Shown here in pieces: positions 41,289-49,278 of a DNA stretch of 64,000 nt; position 1 is the stretch's first letter; each line of letters opens with the position of its first letter. Made by a program: the position numbers and the translations under genes. The DNA is from Blautia wexlerae DSM 19850 (GTDB taxonomy: Bacteria > Bacillota > Clostridia > Lachnospirales > Lachnospiraceae), in assembly GCF_025148125.1 (NCBI RefSeq), contig NZ_CP102267.1:3792501-3856500 (forward strand), read 5' to 3'. Below the pieces are notes generated by a model. That model did not search any database. It was given only the letters and a program-made list of their open reading frames with translations, and was not told the DNA's origin.

Positions 41289-42701
41289 CTAAAAATAATT
41301 TTCTTTATCCGATTTTGCATACTGGATCTGCGGAACCAGAAGCATCAGTATGATAGCGATGATCGCACCTGGAAGTCCAAGCCATTTCAACAGTGCAGAA
41401 ATTCCAAGCCATACAGTCGAGAAGTCAGTTGTTCCATGCCATCCGCCGTACGGCACCAGTTCTACAAGCCATACAGTAACTGCGCCCAGCAGTACCTGGA
41501 TCAGGCCACAGATAAACGGGATGATCATGGCTGCTTTTACACCGCCCCGTTTGTTTGCAAAAATAGCGATAATAGCGTTGTCAAAGAATACTGTAGTAAA
41601 TCCCATGATAATGATAACCGGGGAATGGAACACGATGAGTCCCAGAATTGCAATCACCTGTCCTACCATTCCACAGAGGAATCCGATGGTTACTGCATTT
41701 CCCGGTGCATAGTTGAATGCAACTGCGCAGTCTACTGCTGGAACTGCACCCGGGAGAAGTTTATCTGAAATTCCCTTGAATGACGCTGTCAGTTCACCTA
41801 CAAAGAGCTTCACACCCATATTTAAAATCTGAAGATATACGGTAAAATATAATGACTGAATCAGAATATATACCGGAAAAGCCGTTGTTTCTGCAAATCC
41901 GCTGTCAATCTGGCGCATGAAATCTTCACCGAGGATTGCCATGATGGTTCCGAAAAACACAAGCATTAAAGTAGATGTTGCAGTAATGTTGTCCTCAAAC
42001 ATCTTGAGGAATCCCGGAAATTTAAGGTTTTCAATGGAGTTTTCTTTTTTTCCGAATATGTGTGCTACTTTATCCGTGATCCATACTGCAACCATCTGCT
42101 GATGCCCAATTGCAAATCTGTCTTTTCCGTCTGTAAGGTTGAGACAGGCATCTACTGTAAGATTGGAGCTGACTGCCTGATAAGTACCTACCAGCATTCC
42201 TACCAGGATCGCACCTGTAATATTTCTCAAATATGGAATAAACAGAAATACGATCCAGGTAACTGTAGTAGCCTGCTGCACCATAATATGTCCGGTGAGA
42301 AGAAGTGTTCTCAGCTTCGTCCACTTTTTGAAAATCAGTAAAATAATGTTCCAGATAAATGCAATAAGAAGTGATGTCATTGCCCATGCAGCAGAGCAGC
42401 CGATACTCTCTAATGCTTCATTTGCAGCATTCAGTCCAAAATACGGATCAATTACAACTGCATTTAACTGAAATCTTTCATTTAATCCAACAAGGATCGG
42501 ACGGAATGTGGTGATCAGTCCATTTGCACCTGCCATCAGGATCAGGTATCCGATCACACCCTTGAAAAATCCGCCTACACATTCGTACCATTTTTTTCGC
42601 TGAAGAATATATCCAAGCAAGATGATCAGACCTACAAAAAGCTCTGCTCTTGTCAGGATATTGCTTGTTAAAAAATTAAATATGGAATTCAAACCTGCCA
42701 T
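41289..42701 (-). CDS. PTS-type L-ascorbate transporter subunit IIC (UlaA-like)
   Basis: A 470-residue membrane protein with about 11 helices. It matches UlaA/SgaT: LTRAELFVGLIILLGYILQR near the N-terminus, ATTVTWIVFLFIPYLRNITG, and the substrate-site region FAIGHQQMVAVWITDKVAHI. UlaA normally works with EIIB (UlaB) and EIIA (UlaC), which phosphorylate the sugar. Neither is encoded in this cluster. An FGGY kinase gene overlaps the start by 26 bases instead. So the protein may serve as a plain permease or use PTS components encoded elsewhere. GGGGGAG precedes the ATG. Confidence 0.9.
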   Translation of the reverse strand: MAGLNSIFNFLTSNILTRAELFVGLIILLGYILQRKKWYECVGGFFKGVIGYLILMAGANGLITTFRPILVGLNERFQLNAVVIDPYFGLNAANEALESIGCSAAWAMTSLLIAFIWNIILLIFKKWTKLRTLLLTGHIMVQQATTVTWIVFLFIPYLRNITGAILVGMLVGTYQAVSSNLTVDACLNLTDGKDRFAIGHQQMVAVWITDKVAHIFGKKENSIENLKFPGFLKMFEDNITATSTLMLVFFGTIMAILGEDFMRQIDSGFAETTAFPVYILIQSLYFTVYLQILNMGVKLFVGELTASFKGISDKLLPGAVPAVDCAVAFNYAPGNAVTIGFLCGMVGQVIAILGLIVFHSPVIIIMGFTTVFFDNAIIAIFANKRGGVKAAMIIPFICGLIQVLLGAVTVWLVELVPYGGWHGTTDFSTVWLGISALLKWLGLPGAIIAIILMLLVPQIQYAKSDKENYF

Positions 42702-44175
42702 CTTTTTGCTTCTCCCCCCACACTCTCTTATAAATACGGTTCATCTGTGCTCTGTATCTTTCGTATTCCAGAATCTTTTTATCATCAGGAAGATAAATTT
42801 TCACTTCATCCTGACGGCTGATACACTCAAATGCTTTTTCTACATTCTCAAAAATTCCCATTGCTGTGACTGCGATCATAAGTGCCCCTCTGGCTGTGGC
42901 ATCTGCTTTTCCTCTGCGGATGATCTTCATACCATAGACATTGGTCTGTATGTCATTGAATGGAACGCTGTTGGAAAGACCTCCATTGATGTAGATGTCA
43001 GAAACTTTTACATATTTGTTCATAATATCGATTCCATTGCGGATTTCATAGCAGATTCCCTCCAGAAGGCTTCTCAGCATATCCTGCTTTGTTGTTCCGA
43101 GAGTTACATTTGCAAACTCTGCTTTTGCCATATTGTTCCAGTCCGGTGTGGATCTTCCCATAAAGTATGGAACACAGAGACATCCGTGTGAACCGATCGG
43201 TGTCTGTTCTACTTCACGGTTAATCTCATCAAAAGAACTGTCCGGATAAAACTGTCTTCTGAACCAGTCAAATGCAGAACAGCAGGTTAATACACTGGAT
43301 TCCAGAATATACTGGCCTTTTACAGATGAGAAGTTGCAGATTGCATCCTGTTCCAGATTTTCCGGCACCTGATCTGTTGCTGTGATAAGATAGCCACCTG
43401 TTCCGGTTGTTACAGACATGACACCTTTTTTGACTACTCCCTGTCCGATGGCTCCACACTGCTGGTCACCTCCAGCTGTGATCACAGGAATTCCTTCCTG
43501 ACATCCCGTGATCTCTGCAAAGGCTTTTGTAATATGTCCGCAGACACTTCCCGGCTCTACCAGTTCGCACAATTTTTCTTTTTCTACATGAAAAATTTCC
43601 AGAAGTTCATCATCCCATTCATGAGTACGGATGTTCATCAGAAGTGAACGACTTCCATATGTATAATCTGTGCAGATACGTCCGGTCATCAGATAAATGA
43701 GATAATCCGGGATGACCATGAATTTATATGTTTTTGCATAGATTTCCGGACGTTCTTCACGAATCCACATCATCTTGGAGCCGGAAAACACCGGATTGAC
43801 TCTGGAACCGCATAGAGAAAATACCTTGTCATTCAGGTTTTCCATAGATTCGCAGATATAATTTGTTCTTTTATCCTGCCACATGATCGCATTACTCAGC
43901 GGACGGATATTCTCATCTACCGGAATTACAGAAGAACGCTGTGAAGTAATGGAAATTGCATCAATCTTCTCTCCCATATTCTCAGCTTCTGCTACGGACT
44001 GTTTCAAAATGCTGTACAATGCATTTTCCCAGTCTGCAGGATTCTGTTCTACCCAGCTGTTTTCCAGATAGGTGGCCTGATAGAATTCCTGCTTCTCTGT
44101 CAGACATTTTCCCTGATGTTCAAAAAGTATTCCTCGCATACTTGATGTTCCTACATCAATAACCAGTACATTCAT
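42676..44175 (-). CDS. FGGY-family carbohydrate kinase
   Basis: A 499-residue sugar kinase. The N-terminal ATPase fold starts NVLVIDVGTSSMRGILFEHQ, and the family blocks IMWQDKRTNYI and SVTTGTGGYLITATDQVPEN are present. The C-terminal nucleotide motif is NGGLSNSVPFNDIQTNVYG. Members phosphorylate xylulose, ribulose, glycerol and related polyols; xylulokinase or L-xylulose/L-ribulose kinase is the closest guess. It lies between UlaG and an UlaA-like EIIC without EIIA/EIIB. It may therefore phosphorylate the imported sugar acid or a dephosphorylated pathway intermediate. The substrate cannot be fixed from sequence alone. Confidence 0.85.
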   Translation of the reverse strand: MNVLVIDVGTSSMRGILFEHQGKCLTEKQEFYQATYLENSWVEQNPADWENALYSILKQSVAEAENMGEKIDAISITSQRSSVIPVDENIRPLSNAIMWQDKRTNYICESMENLNDKVFSLCGSRVNPVFSGSKMMWIREERPEIYAKTYKFMVIPDYLIYLMTGRICTDYTYGSRSLLMNIRTHEWDDELLEIFHVEKEKLCELVEPGSVCGHITKAFAEITGCQEGIPVITAGGDQQCGAIGQGVVKKGVMSVTTGTGGYLITATDQVPENLEQDAICNFSSVKGQYILESSVLTCCSAFDWFRRQFYPDSSFDEINREVEQTPIGSHGCLCVPYFMGRSTPDWNNMAKAEFANVTLGTTKQDMLRSLLEGICYEIRNGIDIMNKYVKVSDIYINGGLSNSVPFNDIQTNVYGMKIIRRGKADATARGALMIAVTAMGIFENVEKAFECISRQDEVKIYLPDDKKILEYERYRAQMNRIYKRVWGEKQKDGRFEFHI

Positions 44176-44248
44176 CCCAAATTTCTCCTTATATACTTTT
44201 TCTCCACATAATAAACCCTTCGTTGACCGTTTTCAGACAATTCTGTTT

Positions 44249-45352
44249 TTATAAGCAAGAACGGAACGGAATATTCTGTGGTGCTTCGAAGCAGTCTTCA
44301 AATCCTCTTCTGTGGTGATAGTAAATCTTGTCCTTGTCTGCCGGGTATGTGTATTTGCCGCCTACCTGCCAGAAGAATGGATGGAATTTATATTCATTTC
44401 TGTCTTTCTTGAAATCATACAGAACCTTTATCTCATCGCAATCTGCCTGGAAGTTTGTCCATACATCCCAGTGGATTGGAACTACTACTTTACATTTCAG
44501 ATTTTCTGCCATACGAAGGATATCGATAGATGTCATTTTATCCTGCATACCGATGGGATTTTCTCCAAATGAACCGAATGCTACATCGATATCATAGTCT
44601 TTTCCATGTTTTGCAAAGTAGATGGAGAAGTGTGAATCTCCGGAATGATAAATATTTCCGCCTGGTGTCTTTACCAGATAGTTGACTGCTTTGTCGTCCA
44701 TGTCTGTCGGGCACACACCTGTAAGTTCTTCTCTGTCCGGACCTGTGGAATCTGTTGTTACGATACAGGTTCTGTCAAAGGAATCCAGAGCCACGATCTC
44801 GATGTCTTTGATCTTAATGGCGTCACCAGGTTTTACTGTGATGCAGCGGTCTGCCGGAACACCCCATTTCTGCCAGAGTTCTACAGATTTCTTTGGTCCG
44901 ATAAATGGCACCGGGATTTCTTTTCCGTTTTCATCTGTAGTTGTCATTCCACTGTTGATCACATGTGCCGCCCACTCCGGTGACATATGATCCTGATGAT
45001 AATGTGTGGCAAGAACTGCATCTACTTTCTTAAATGCAAATGGATCAATTACAAATGGAACGTTTCTCAGGTTTGGCTGCATGGCTCTTCCTCCACACAT
45101 GTTTGCCATCTGATGTCCGACTTTCATTTTTCCATCACCGTGTGTACGTTTTCCGTTTCCGCACCAGAGGTCAATAGTGATGTTTGTGTCTGCCGGTGTC
45201 TTGAACCATACACCTGTACATCCTAACCACCACATTGCTACATTTCCCGGCGCTACTACTTCGTTCTCAATATCTTCTACTAACCACGTACCCCATTCCG
45301 GGAAAGTGCTTTCAATCCAGCTCTGTCTTGTCATTTCACTAATCTTACTCAT
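44249..45352 (-). CDS. ulaG: L-ascorbate-6-phosphate lactonase (UlaG-like)
   Basis: A 367-residue metallo-beta-lactamase-fold protein. The metal motif [16 protein letters not shown], the second histidine region [13 protein letters not shown] and the late [15 protein letters not shown] are typical of UlaG. The N-terminal [20 protein letters not shown] also matches the family. UlaG opens the lactone ring of L-ascorbate 6-phosphate to 3-keto-L-gulonate 6-phosphate, using Mn2+. Length is normal. AAAGGAG lies before the ATG. The gene heads the main operon and has a TGCACA dyad in its promoter region at 45442. Confidence 0.92.
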   Translation of the reverse strand: MSKISEMTRQSWIESTFPEWGTWLVEDIENEVVAPGNVAMWWLGCTGVWFKTPADTNITIDLWCGNGKRTHGDGKMKVGHQMANMCGGRAMQPNLRNVPFVIDPFAFKKVDAVLATHYHQDHMSPEWAAHVINSGMTTTDENGKEIPVPFIGPKKSVELWQKWGVPADRCITVKPGDAIKIKDIEIVALDSFDRTCIVTTDSTGPDREELTGVCPTDMDDKAVNYLVKTPGGNIYHSGDSHFSIYFAKHGKDYDIDVAFGSFGENPIGMQDKMTSIDILRMAENLKCKVVVPIHWDVWTNFQADCDEIKVLYDFKKDRNEYKFHPFFWQVGGKYTYPADKDKIYYHHRRGFEDCFEAPQNIPFRSCL

Positions 45353-45441
45353 GAATCTCTCTCCTTTTGATTATAACGTTTTTCTCTTGTTGAGAGTATA
45401 TTATCACCTGCATTTTTATATTTCAACATATTTTCACCATC

Positions 45442-45455
45442 TGCACAAATGTGCA
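45442..45455 (-). promoter_or_regulatory. operator-like dyad upstream of ulaG
   Basis: TGCACAAATGTGCA is a dyad with 6-base arms. The flanking context TTCAACATATTTTCA on the + strand is shared with the second site at 46681-46694. It lies about 90 bases from the ulaG start, in the expected promoter region. Confidence 0.7.
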
Positions 45456-45502
45456 ATTTACATTTTTTCAGTGTTTGAACATTTGTAATTTACAGTGAAC
45501 AA

Positions 45503-45547
45503 AAAAGAGAAAGAAAAGAACATCTATCATTCTTCGCTTTCTCTTTT
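45503..45547 (-). terminator. terminator after ulaE
   Basis: AAAAGAGAAAG (45503-45513) pairs with CTTTCTCTTTT (45537-45547). On the minus strand the stem ends in a T-run. It lies between ulaE and the ulaG promoter, so the two genes are separate transcription units. Confidence 0.75.
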
Positions 45548-45577
45548 ATTATTTGTTTATGTTTCCAACTGCTTAAT

Positions 45578-46423
45578 TTATGCTTCTCTGTCCAGAAGTG
45601 TACGCATACTCTGATTTGCAAAACAGATATCTTCTTTCCAGTTCTCTTTTCCTACGTCCCATAATTCAGTTACGTAGCGGCGGACACCCAGGCTCCATGC
45701 TGTGTTAATGATTTTTTCAAACTGTACATGGCCTGTGAGAAAAGGAACTTCGCGGAAGATTCCCGGTTTTGTTTCTTTCAGATGGAGCGCGATCAGTTTT
45801 CCCTTACCCAAGGAGAGATCTTCGCATACATCGTGTTGATTCTCTACTGCTGCGTTTGTGATATTTCCTGCATCCGGGTAGATTTTCAGATATGCGGAAT
45901 CTACCATGTTTACATACTGGACTGCTTTTCCGGTAGTGTTCATGAAGTTATTCTCCATGGTTTCAAATCCTACCAGAATTCCCTCGCGTTCTGCGATTTC
46001 TGCAATCTTTTTTACATTTTCCAGAAAGTATTTCTTTGTTTCTATTGTGGATTCTCCAAAGTAGATATCATATCCCGGAATCATAACTGTACGCACGCCC
46101 AGATCAACAGCAAGCTCTATGGATTTCTCTGCAATCTGCATTGCTTTCTTTCGGATTTCTTCGTCCGGATCGCCCAGCGCATATTTTGTCAGAGCACTTA
46201 CACTCATGGAACCAATCGGAAGTCCCGCCTGAAATACAGCTTCCATAATTTCTTTTTTTTCTGCTGTATTCATGAAGATACGATTGATTTTTTCATCTGT
46301 GGCATCTATGCACATTTCCATGTAATCATATCCACATTCTTTGGCACATTTTAATTTTTCACTCCATGATAATGTATTTCTCATGGCTTTCTCATATAAT
46401 CCAATCTCATACTTTTTCATCAT
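45578..46423 (-). CDS. L-xylulose/L-ribulose-5-phosphate 3-epimerase (UlaE-like)
   Basis: A 281-residue TIM-barrel enzyme of the AP-endonuclease-2 superfamily. GLYEKAMRNTLSWSEKLKCA at the N-terminus, VGFETMENNFMNTTGKAVQY and YPDAGNITNAAVENQHDVCE contain the family signature and metal ligands. UlaE/SgbU converts L-xylulose 5-phosphate to L-ribulose 5-phosphate in the ascorbate pathway. GGGAG lies upstream; a second ATG three bases later is an alternative start. It is transcribed from its own promoter, probably at the TGCACA dyad at 46681, with a MITE-like repeat between promoter and gene. Confidence 0.9.
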   Translation of the reverse strand: MMKKYEIGLYEKAMRNTLSWSEKLKCAKECGYDYMEMCIDATDEKINRIFMNTAEKKEIMEAVFQAGLPIGSMSVSALTKYALGDPDEEIRKKAMQIAEKSIELAVDLGVRTVMIPGYDIYFGESTIETKKYFLENVKKIAEIAEREGILVGFETMENNFMNTTGKAVQYVNMVDSAYLKIYPDAGNITNAAVENQHDVCEDLSLGKGKLIALHLKETKPGIFREVPFLTGHVQFEKIINTAWSLGVRRYVTELWDVGKENWKEDICFANQSMRTLLDREA

Positions 46424-46443
46424 GCAATCTCCCTTGTATTACT

Positions 46444-46608
46444 CTAGAGCGCGTTTGAAAAATGCTTTTCGCAAGATGTGCGTCACAATTTGTGGGAGAT
46501 TTTGTCCGGATGAGGGCGTCGTAGCGGGCTACGGCAACCGAATTCGGGCAAAATATACCGCAAAGTGGGGCGTGCAGATTGTGAGAATGATTTTTCAAAC
46601 ACACTCTA
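46444..46608. repeat. MITE-like repeat, family C, long copy (165 bp)
   Basis: The ends are TAGAGCGCGTTTGAAAAA and TTTTTCAAACACACTCTA, nearly perfect inverted repeats. The inner part includes CCGCAAAGTGGGGCGTGCAG, also found in the short copy at 48143-48227. It lies between ulaE and its probable promoter, so it would be part of the ulaE 5' leader. Confidence 0.85.
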
Positions 46609-46680
46609 ACACTCATTTACTTGTGATTTCGATTGCATGATAGCATTTCAGATTCTGGTTTTCAACATATTTTCATTCAA

Positions 46681-46694
46681 TGCACATATGTGCA
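46681..46694 (-). promoter_or_regulatory. operator-like perfect palindrome upstream of ulaE
   Basis: TGCACATATGTGCA is a perfect palindrome. Downstream on the minus strand follows TGAAAATATGTTGAAA, as for the ulaG site. It lies 258 bases from ulaE; removal of the 165-bp repeat would leave a distance of about 90 bases, like that at ulaG. Confidence 0.75.
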
Positions 46695-46697
46695 ATT

Positions 46698-47069
46698 TTA
46701 ACATCTTCCACAGTTTCTGCATGGATTGCATTTGGCTTTTTTTATATGCGGATACCATTCATGGATTTCCGGTAATGGATCGCCTTTTTTCCATTCTTTT
46801 ACACTATAGTGATCCATAAAAAACACTTTTTCCCCAAAGTATTCTATTTCCAGTGGATAGATTGTAATTTTTTCAGGATTCATACAGCTTTGACAGATTC
46901 TGGGGGACAATATCTGATCTCCAAATGATACTGCCTGATCCATAGTAATGATCTGCATATGATTTTCGCTGATATATTCTATTTTTTGTTCTGCTGCACA
47001 TGTGTATGCTGAGGGAATTTTCACTTTGTTGATCGTAAATATCCCTGCAGGAGTTTCTGCTGTTTTCAT
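46698..47069 (-). CDS. hypothetical protein with C-terminal cysteine cluster
   Basis: A 123-residue protein. It ends with KKAKCNPCRNCGRC, a possible metal-binding cluster, and has another pair in RICQSCMNP. The N-terminal part resembles a small domain rich in beta strands (IFTINKVKIPSAYTCAAEQK, IEYISENHMQIITMDQAVS). No membrane helix or signal peptide is visible. It reads towards the ulaE promoter on the same strand and may be co-expressed with nothing else. I do not recognise a family. Confidence 0.6.
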   Translation of the reverse strand: MKTAETPAGIFTINKVKIPSAYTCAAEQKIEYISENHMQIITMDQAVSFGDQILSPRICQSCMNPEKITIYPLEIEYFGEKVFFMDHYSVKEWKKGDPLPEIHEWYPHIKKAKCNPCRNCGRC

Positions 47070-47200
47070 TAATCTGCCACCTCTAATTTCTGTCTATAGC
47101 GATTCTCAGAAATAAAGCATTATTTTGATGATCACTATAATCCTATACAGCTTACTATAGTACTCTCTACATATTCTGTCCATAGTGCATTATTATCTGT

Positions 47201-47983
47201 TTATCCAAGTGCTACATCTAGTATCATCATCAGAGAGAATCCTATGGCAAAGAAAAGGGTTCCTATGTTGGAATGTTCTCCGGCAGACATTTCGGGGATG
47301 AGTTCTTCCACTACTACATAGAGCATAGCTCCGGCAGCGAAACTTAAAAGATATGGAAGTGCCGGGACAATGAGGCCGGCGGCAAGAATCGTAAGGACTG
47401 CACCGACAGGTTCTACAATCCCGGACAGGACTCCACCTGCAAAGGCTTTGGTTTTTCCCATTCCCTCAGAACGCAGGGGCATAGAAATAATGGCTCCCTC
47501 GGGAAAGTTTTGAATGGCAATCCCGATAGAAAGAGCCATGGCTCCCATTATAGTGATCTGGGCGTGACCTGTTAAATAGCCTGCGTATACGACTCCTACT
47601 GCCATTCCCTCCGGAATATTATGCAGAGTTACTGCAAGAACCAGCATGGTAGTTCTCTGAAGTTTGCTCTTCGGACCTTCTGCCTTGTTACTGTTCTGGT
47701 GAAGATGCGGGATCATGTGATCCAGCAAGAGCAAAAAAAGCACCCCTATCCAAAATCCCACTGCTGCCGGTACAAATGAAAGCTTCCCCAGTCCGGAAGA
47801 CTGTTCAATTGCCGGGATCAGCAGACTCCATATGGAAGCTGCAACCATAACTCCTGCTGCAAAGCCGGTAAGTGCCCTTTGAATCTGTTCATTCAGATTC
47901 TTCTTCATGAAAAATACGCAGGCGGCTCCTGCAGAAGTTCCAAGAAAAGGAATCAAAATTCCATAAAATACATTTATATCCAT
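47201..47983 (-). CDS. ZIP-family metal transporter
   Basis: A 260-residue membrane protein with eight helices. The metal-site motifs are clear: HNIPEGMAVGVVYAGYLTG in the fourth helix and NFPEGAIISMPL in the fifth. A histidine-containing loop (DHMIPHLHQNSNKAEG) lies between helices three and four. It imports zinc or another divalent metal, as ZupT/GufA proteins do. ATG 47983 is chosen since GGAGGAA lies just before it; the frame extends to 48016 without such a site. It stands alone as a transcription unit. Confidence 0.92.
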   Translation of the reverse strand: MDINVFYGILIPFLGTSAGAACVFFMKKNLNEQIQRALTGFAAGVMVAASIWSLLIPAIEQSSGLGKLSFVPAAVGFWIGVLFLLLLDHMIPHLHQNSNKAEGPKSKLQRTTMLVLAVTLHNIPEGMAVGVVYAGYLTGHAQITIMGAMALSIGIAIQNFPEGAIISMPLRSEGMGKTKAFAGGVLSGIVEPVGAVLTILAAGLIVPALPYLLSFAAGAMLYVVVEELIPEMSAGEHSNIGTLFFAIGFSLMMILDVALG

Positions 47984-48142
47984 CAATTTATTCCTCCTGT
48001 TTTTATTTGTATGCAAATAAAAGAAATAGGTTCTTGTTATTTGTTTGATTTGGTTAGTCTACTCTAACTCTATTCAGTATATCAGATTTTTTGACAAATA
48101 AAAAGAGAATACAAAATTTTTTGTTATTTTGTATTCTCTACA

Positions 48143-48227
48143 TTAGAGTGTGTTTGAAAAAGCTTTCTGCAAAATATACTGCAAAGTGGGGCGTGCAGAT
48201 TGCGGAAATGTTTTTCAAAACACGTTA
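48143..48227. repeat. MITE-like repeat, family C, short copy (85 bp)
   Basis: It starts TTAGAGTGTGTTTGAAAAA and ends TTTTTCAAAACACGTTA, and the centre contains GCAAAGTGGGGCGTGCAGAT as in the copy at 46444-46608. About 80 bases of the long copy are missing. Its right edge supplies the stop codon of the CHY zinc-finger gene (48225-48227). Confidence 0.8.
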
Positions 48228-48608
48228 CATAGTGCAACAGAAATAAATATTCTCATGTAAACTGCATTTTGGATTAAATCCTGCGTGGCAGTAAGGGCAA
48301 CTGCCTTTTTTGTATTCCTGAAGTGTAAGTTTCCTGCCGCAGTTTCCGCATAAAACAGGATAAGCTTCTTCCGGTGTTGTTGCCACAAATGAATGATCTT
48401 CCAGTTCATCGTGGCAGGAATAACATGCGTAATATTTCCTGCACTTCGCGCAGAGCAATGCAGCTATATCAAGCTGTGTGTGATAGTGTGTACACCGTCC
48501 TGCTTTATCAAGTCCGATTCCGTGAATCTTTATGTTTTCCTGCTTTACCAGATTGTCTTCCGGCAGGCTATTCTTTAACCTGTTACTTTTATCAGTGGTT
48601 TCCTGCAT
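48225..48608 (-). CDS. CHY zinc-finger protein
   Basis: A 127-residue protein with the CHY-type pattern: RCTHYHTQLDIAALLCAKC, then KYYACYSCHDELEDHSF, then VLCGNCGRKLTLQEYKKGSC and PYCHAGFNPKC. It binds zinc through many Cys and His residues and is probably cytoplasmic. Its start overlaps the end of bioY by 17 bases, so it is expressed with bioY. The stop codon lies in the terminal repeat of a MITE-like element, and the original C-terminus may have been longer. The function of bacterial CHY proteins is unknown. Confidence 0.85.
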   Translation of the reverse strand: MQETTDKSNRLKNSLPEDNLVKQENIKIHGIGLDKAGRCTHYHTQLDIAALLCAKCRKYYACYSCHDELEDHSFVATTPEEAYPVLCGNCGRKLTLQEYKKGSCPYCHAGFNPKCSLHENIYFCCTM

Positions 48609-49176
48609 TGTTGATTCCTTTTCTGATGGGAATTGCGATCAGTACTGCAAGAACTGTGATCACAATATCCTTTGGAATAAATGCTGTTAAGGAGTATACT
48701 GCGATTGCCGGGATGCTCATGGAGCCTCCCACAAAGTGCCACTGCAGACCACCGATTGTCTCAACGATCAGAAGTCCGATCAGTGCAAATCCGATTGAGA
48801 TTGCAAGGTTCTTTGTCTTGTTCTCTGTTTTCGGACGGATTCCGCAGAGCCAGGTCATAATCGGCCATGCCCAGATGTATCCTCCTGTAACTCCTACGAT
48901 GCTGCTGATTCCGCCTGAGAAGTTAGCAAAGATCGGAAGACCGATGGCTCCTAACAGAACGTAAACCAGTGTTGCTGTAGTTCCAAGCCTGGAACCAAGT
49001 ACTGCGCCTACAAGTGCTACACCAAATACCTGAATGGTGATCGGTACACCGGTAGGCATTGGCAGTGAAATCTGTGATATTACTGCAAGAACTGCTGCAA
49101 ACATACCAACCAGTACCATTTCTCTGGTTGTAAATTTTCTCTCTGCAGCAGGGCTTTTTGCATATGACTGACTCAT
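48592..49176 (-). CDS. bioY: biotin ECF transporter S component BioY
   Basis: A 194-residue protein with six membrane helices. The BioY signature is seen in LVGMFAAVLAVISQISLPMP followed by TGVPITIQVFGVALVGAVLG, and in VGVTGGYIWAWPIMTWLCG. It binds biotin and works with the shared ECF energising module (EcfA, EcfA', EcfT) encoded elsewhere. GGAGAG precedes the ATG at 49176. A BirA-like operator lies 70 bases upstream, so biotin probably represses it. The CHY protein gene follows in the same transcript. Confidence 0.93.
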   Translation of the reverse strand: MSQSYAKSPAAERKFTTREMVLVGMFAAVLAVISQISLPMPTGVPITIQVFGVALVGAVLGSRLGTTATLVYVLLGAIGLPIFANFSGGISSIVGVTGGYIWAWPIMTWLCGIRPKTENKTKNLAISIGFALIGLLIVETIGGLQWHFVGGSMSIPAIAVYSLTAFIPKDIVITVLAVLIAIPIRKGINNAGNH

Positions 49177-49245
49177 AATAAGACTCTCCTCTTTCCCTGT
49201 TGATGATTGATTTTGACCTTCTTTTTATATCATAAGCGGGGAGGA

Positions 49246-49278
49246 TTGTCAACTCATTTTCTTGTGTTTGGTTTACAT
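49246..49278 (-). promoter_or_regulatory. BirA-like biotin operator upstream of bioY
   Basis: Half sites TTGTCAACT and GGTTTACAT are separated by 15 bases, the spacing of BirA operators. The site overlaps the stop codon of the response-regulator gene (49273-49275). Confidence 0.6.

Noticed and set aside
46407..46616. 69-codon minus-strand frame near 46.5 kb
   Set aside because: It consists almost wholly of the family C repeat and cannot be a stable gene.
47093..47165. Third copy of the family A repeat
   Set aside because: The ends look alike (TATAGCGATTCTC, AAAGCATTATTTT), but the core is missing and the match is too weak to list as a copy.
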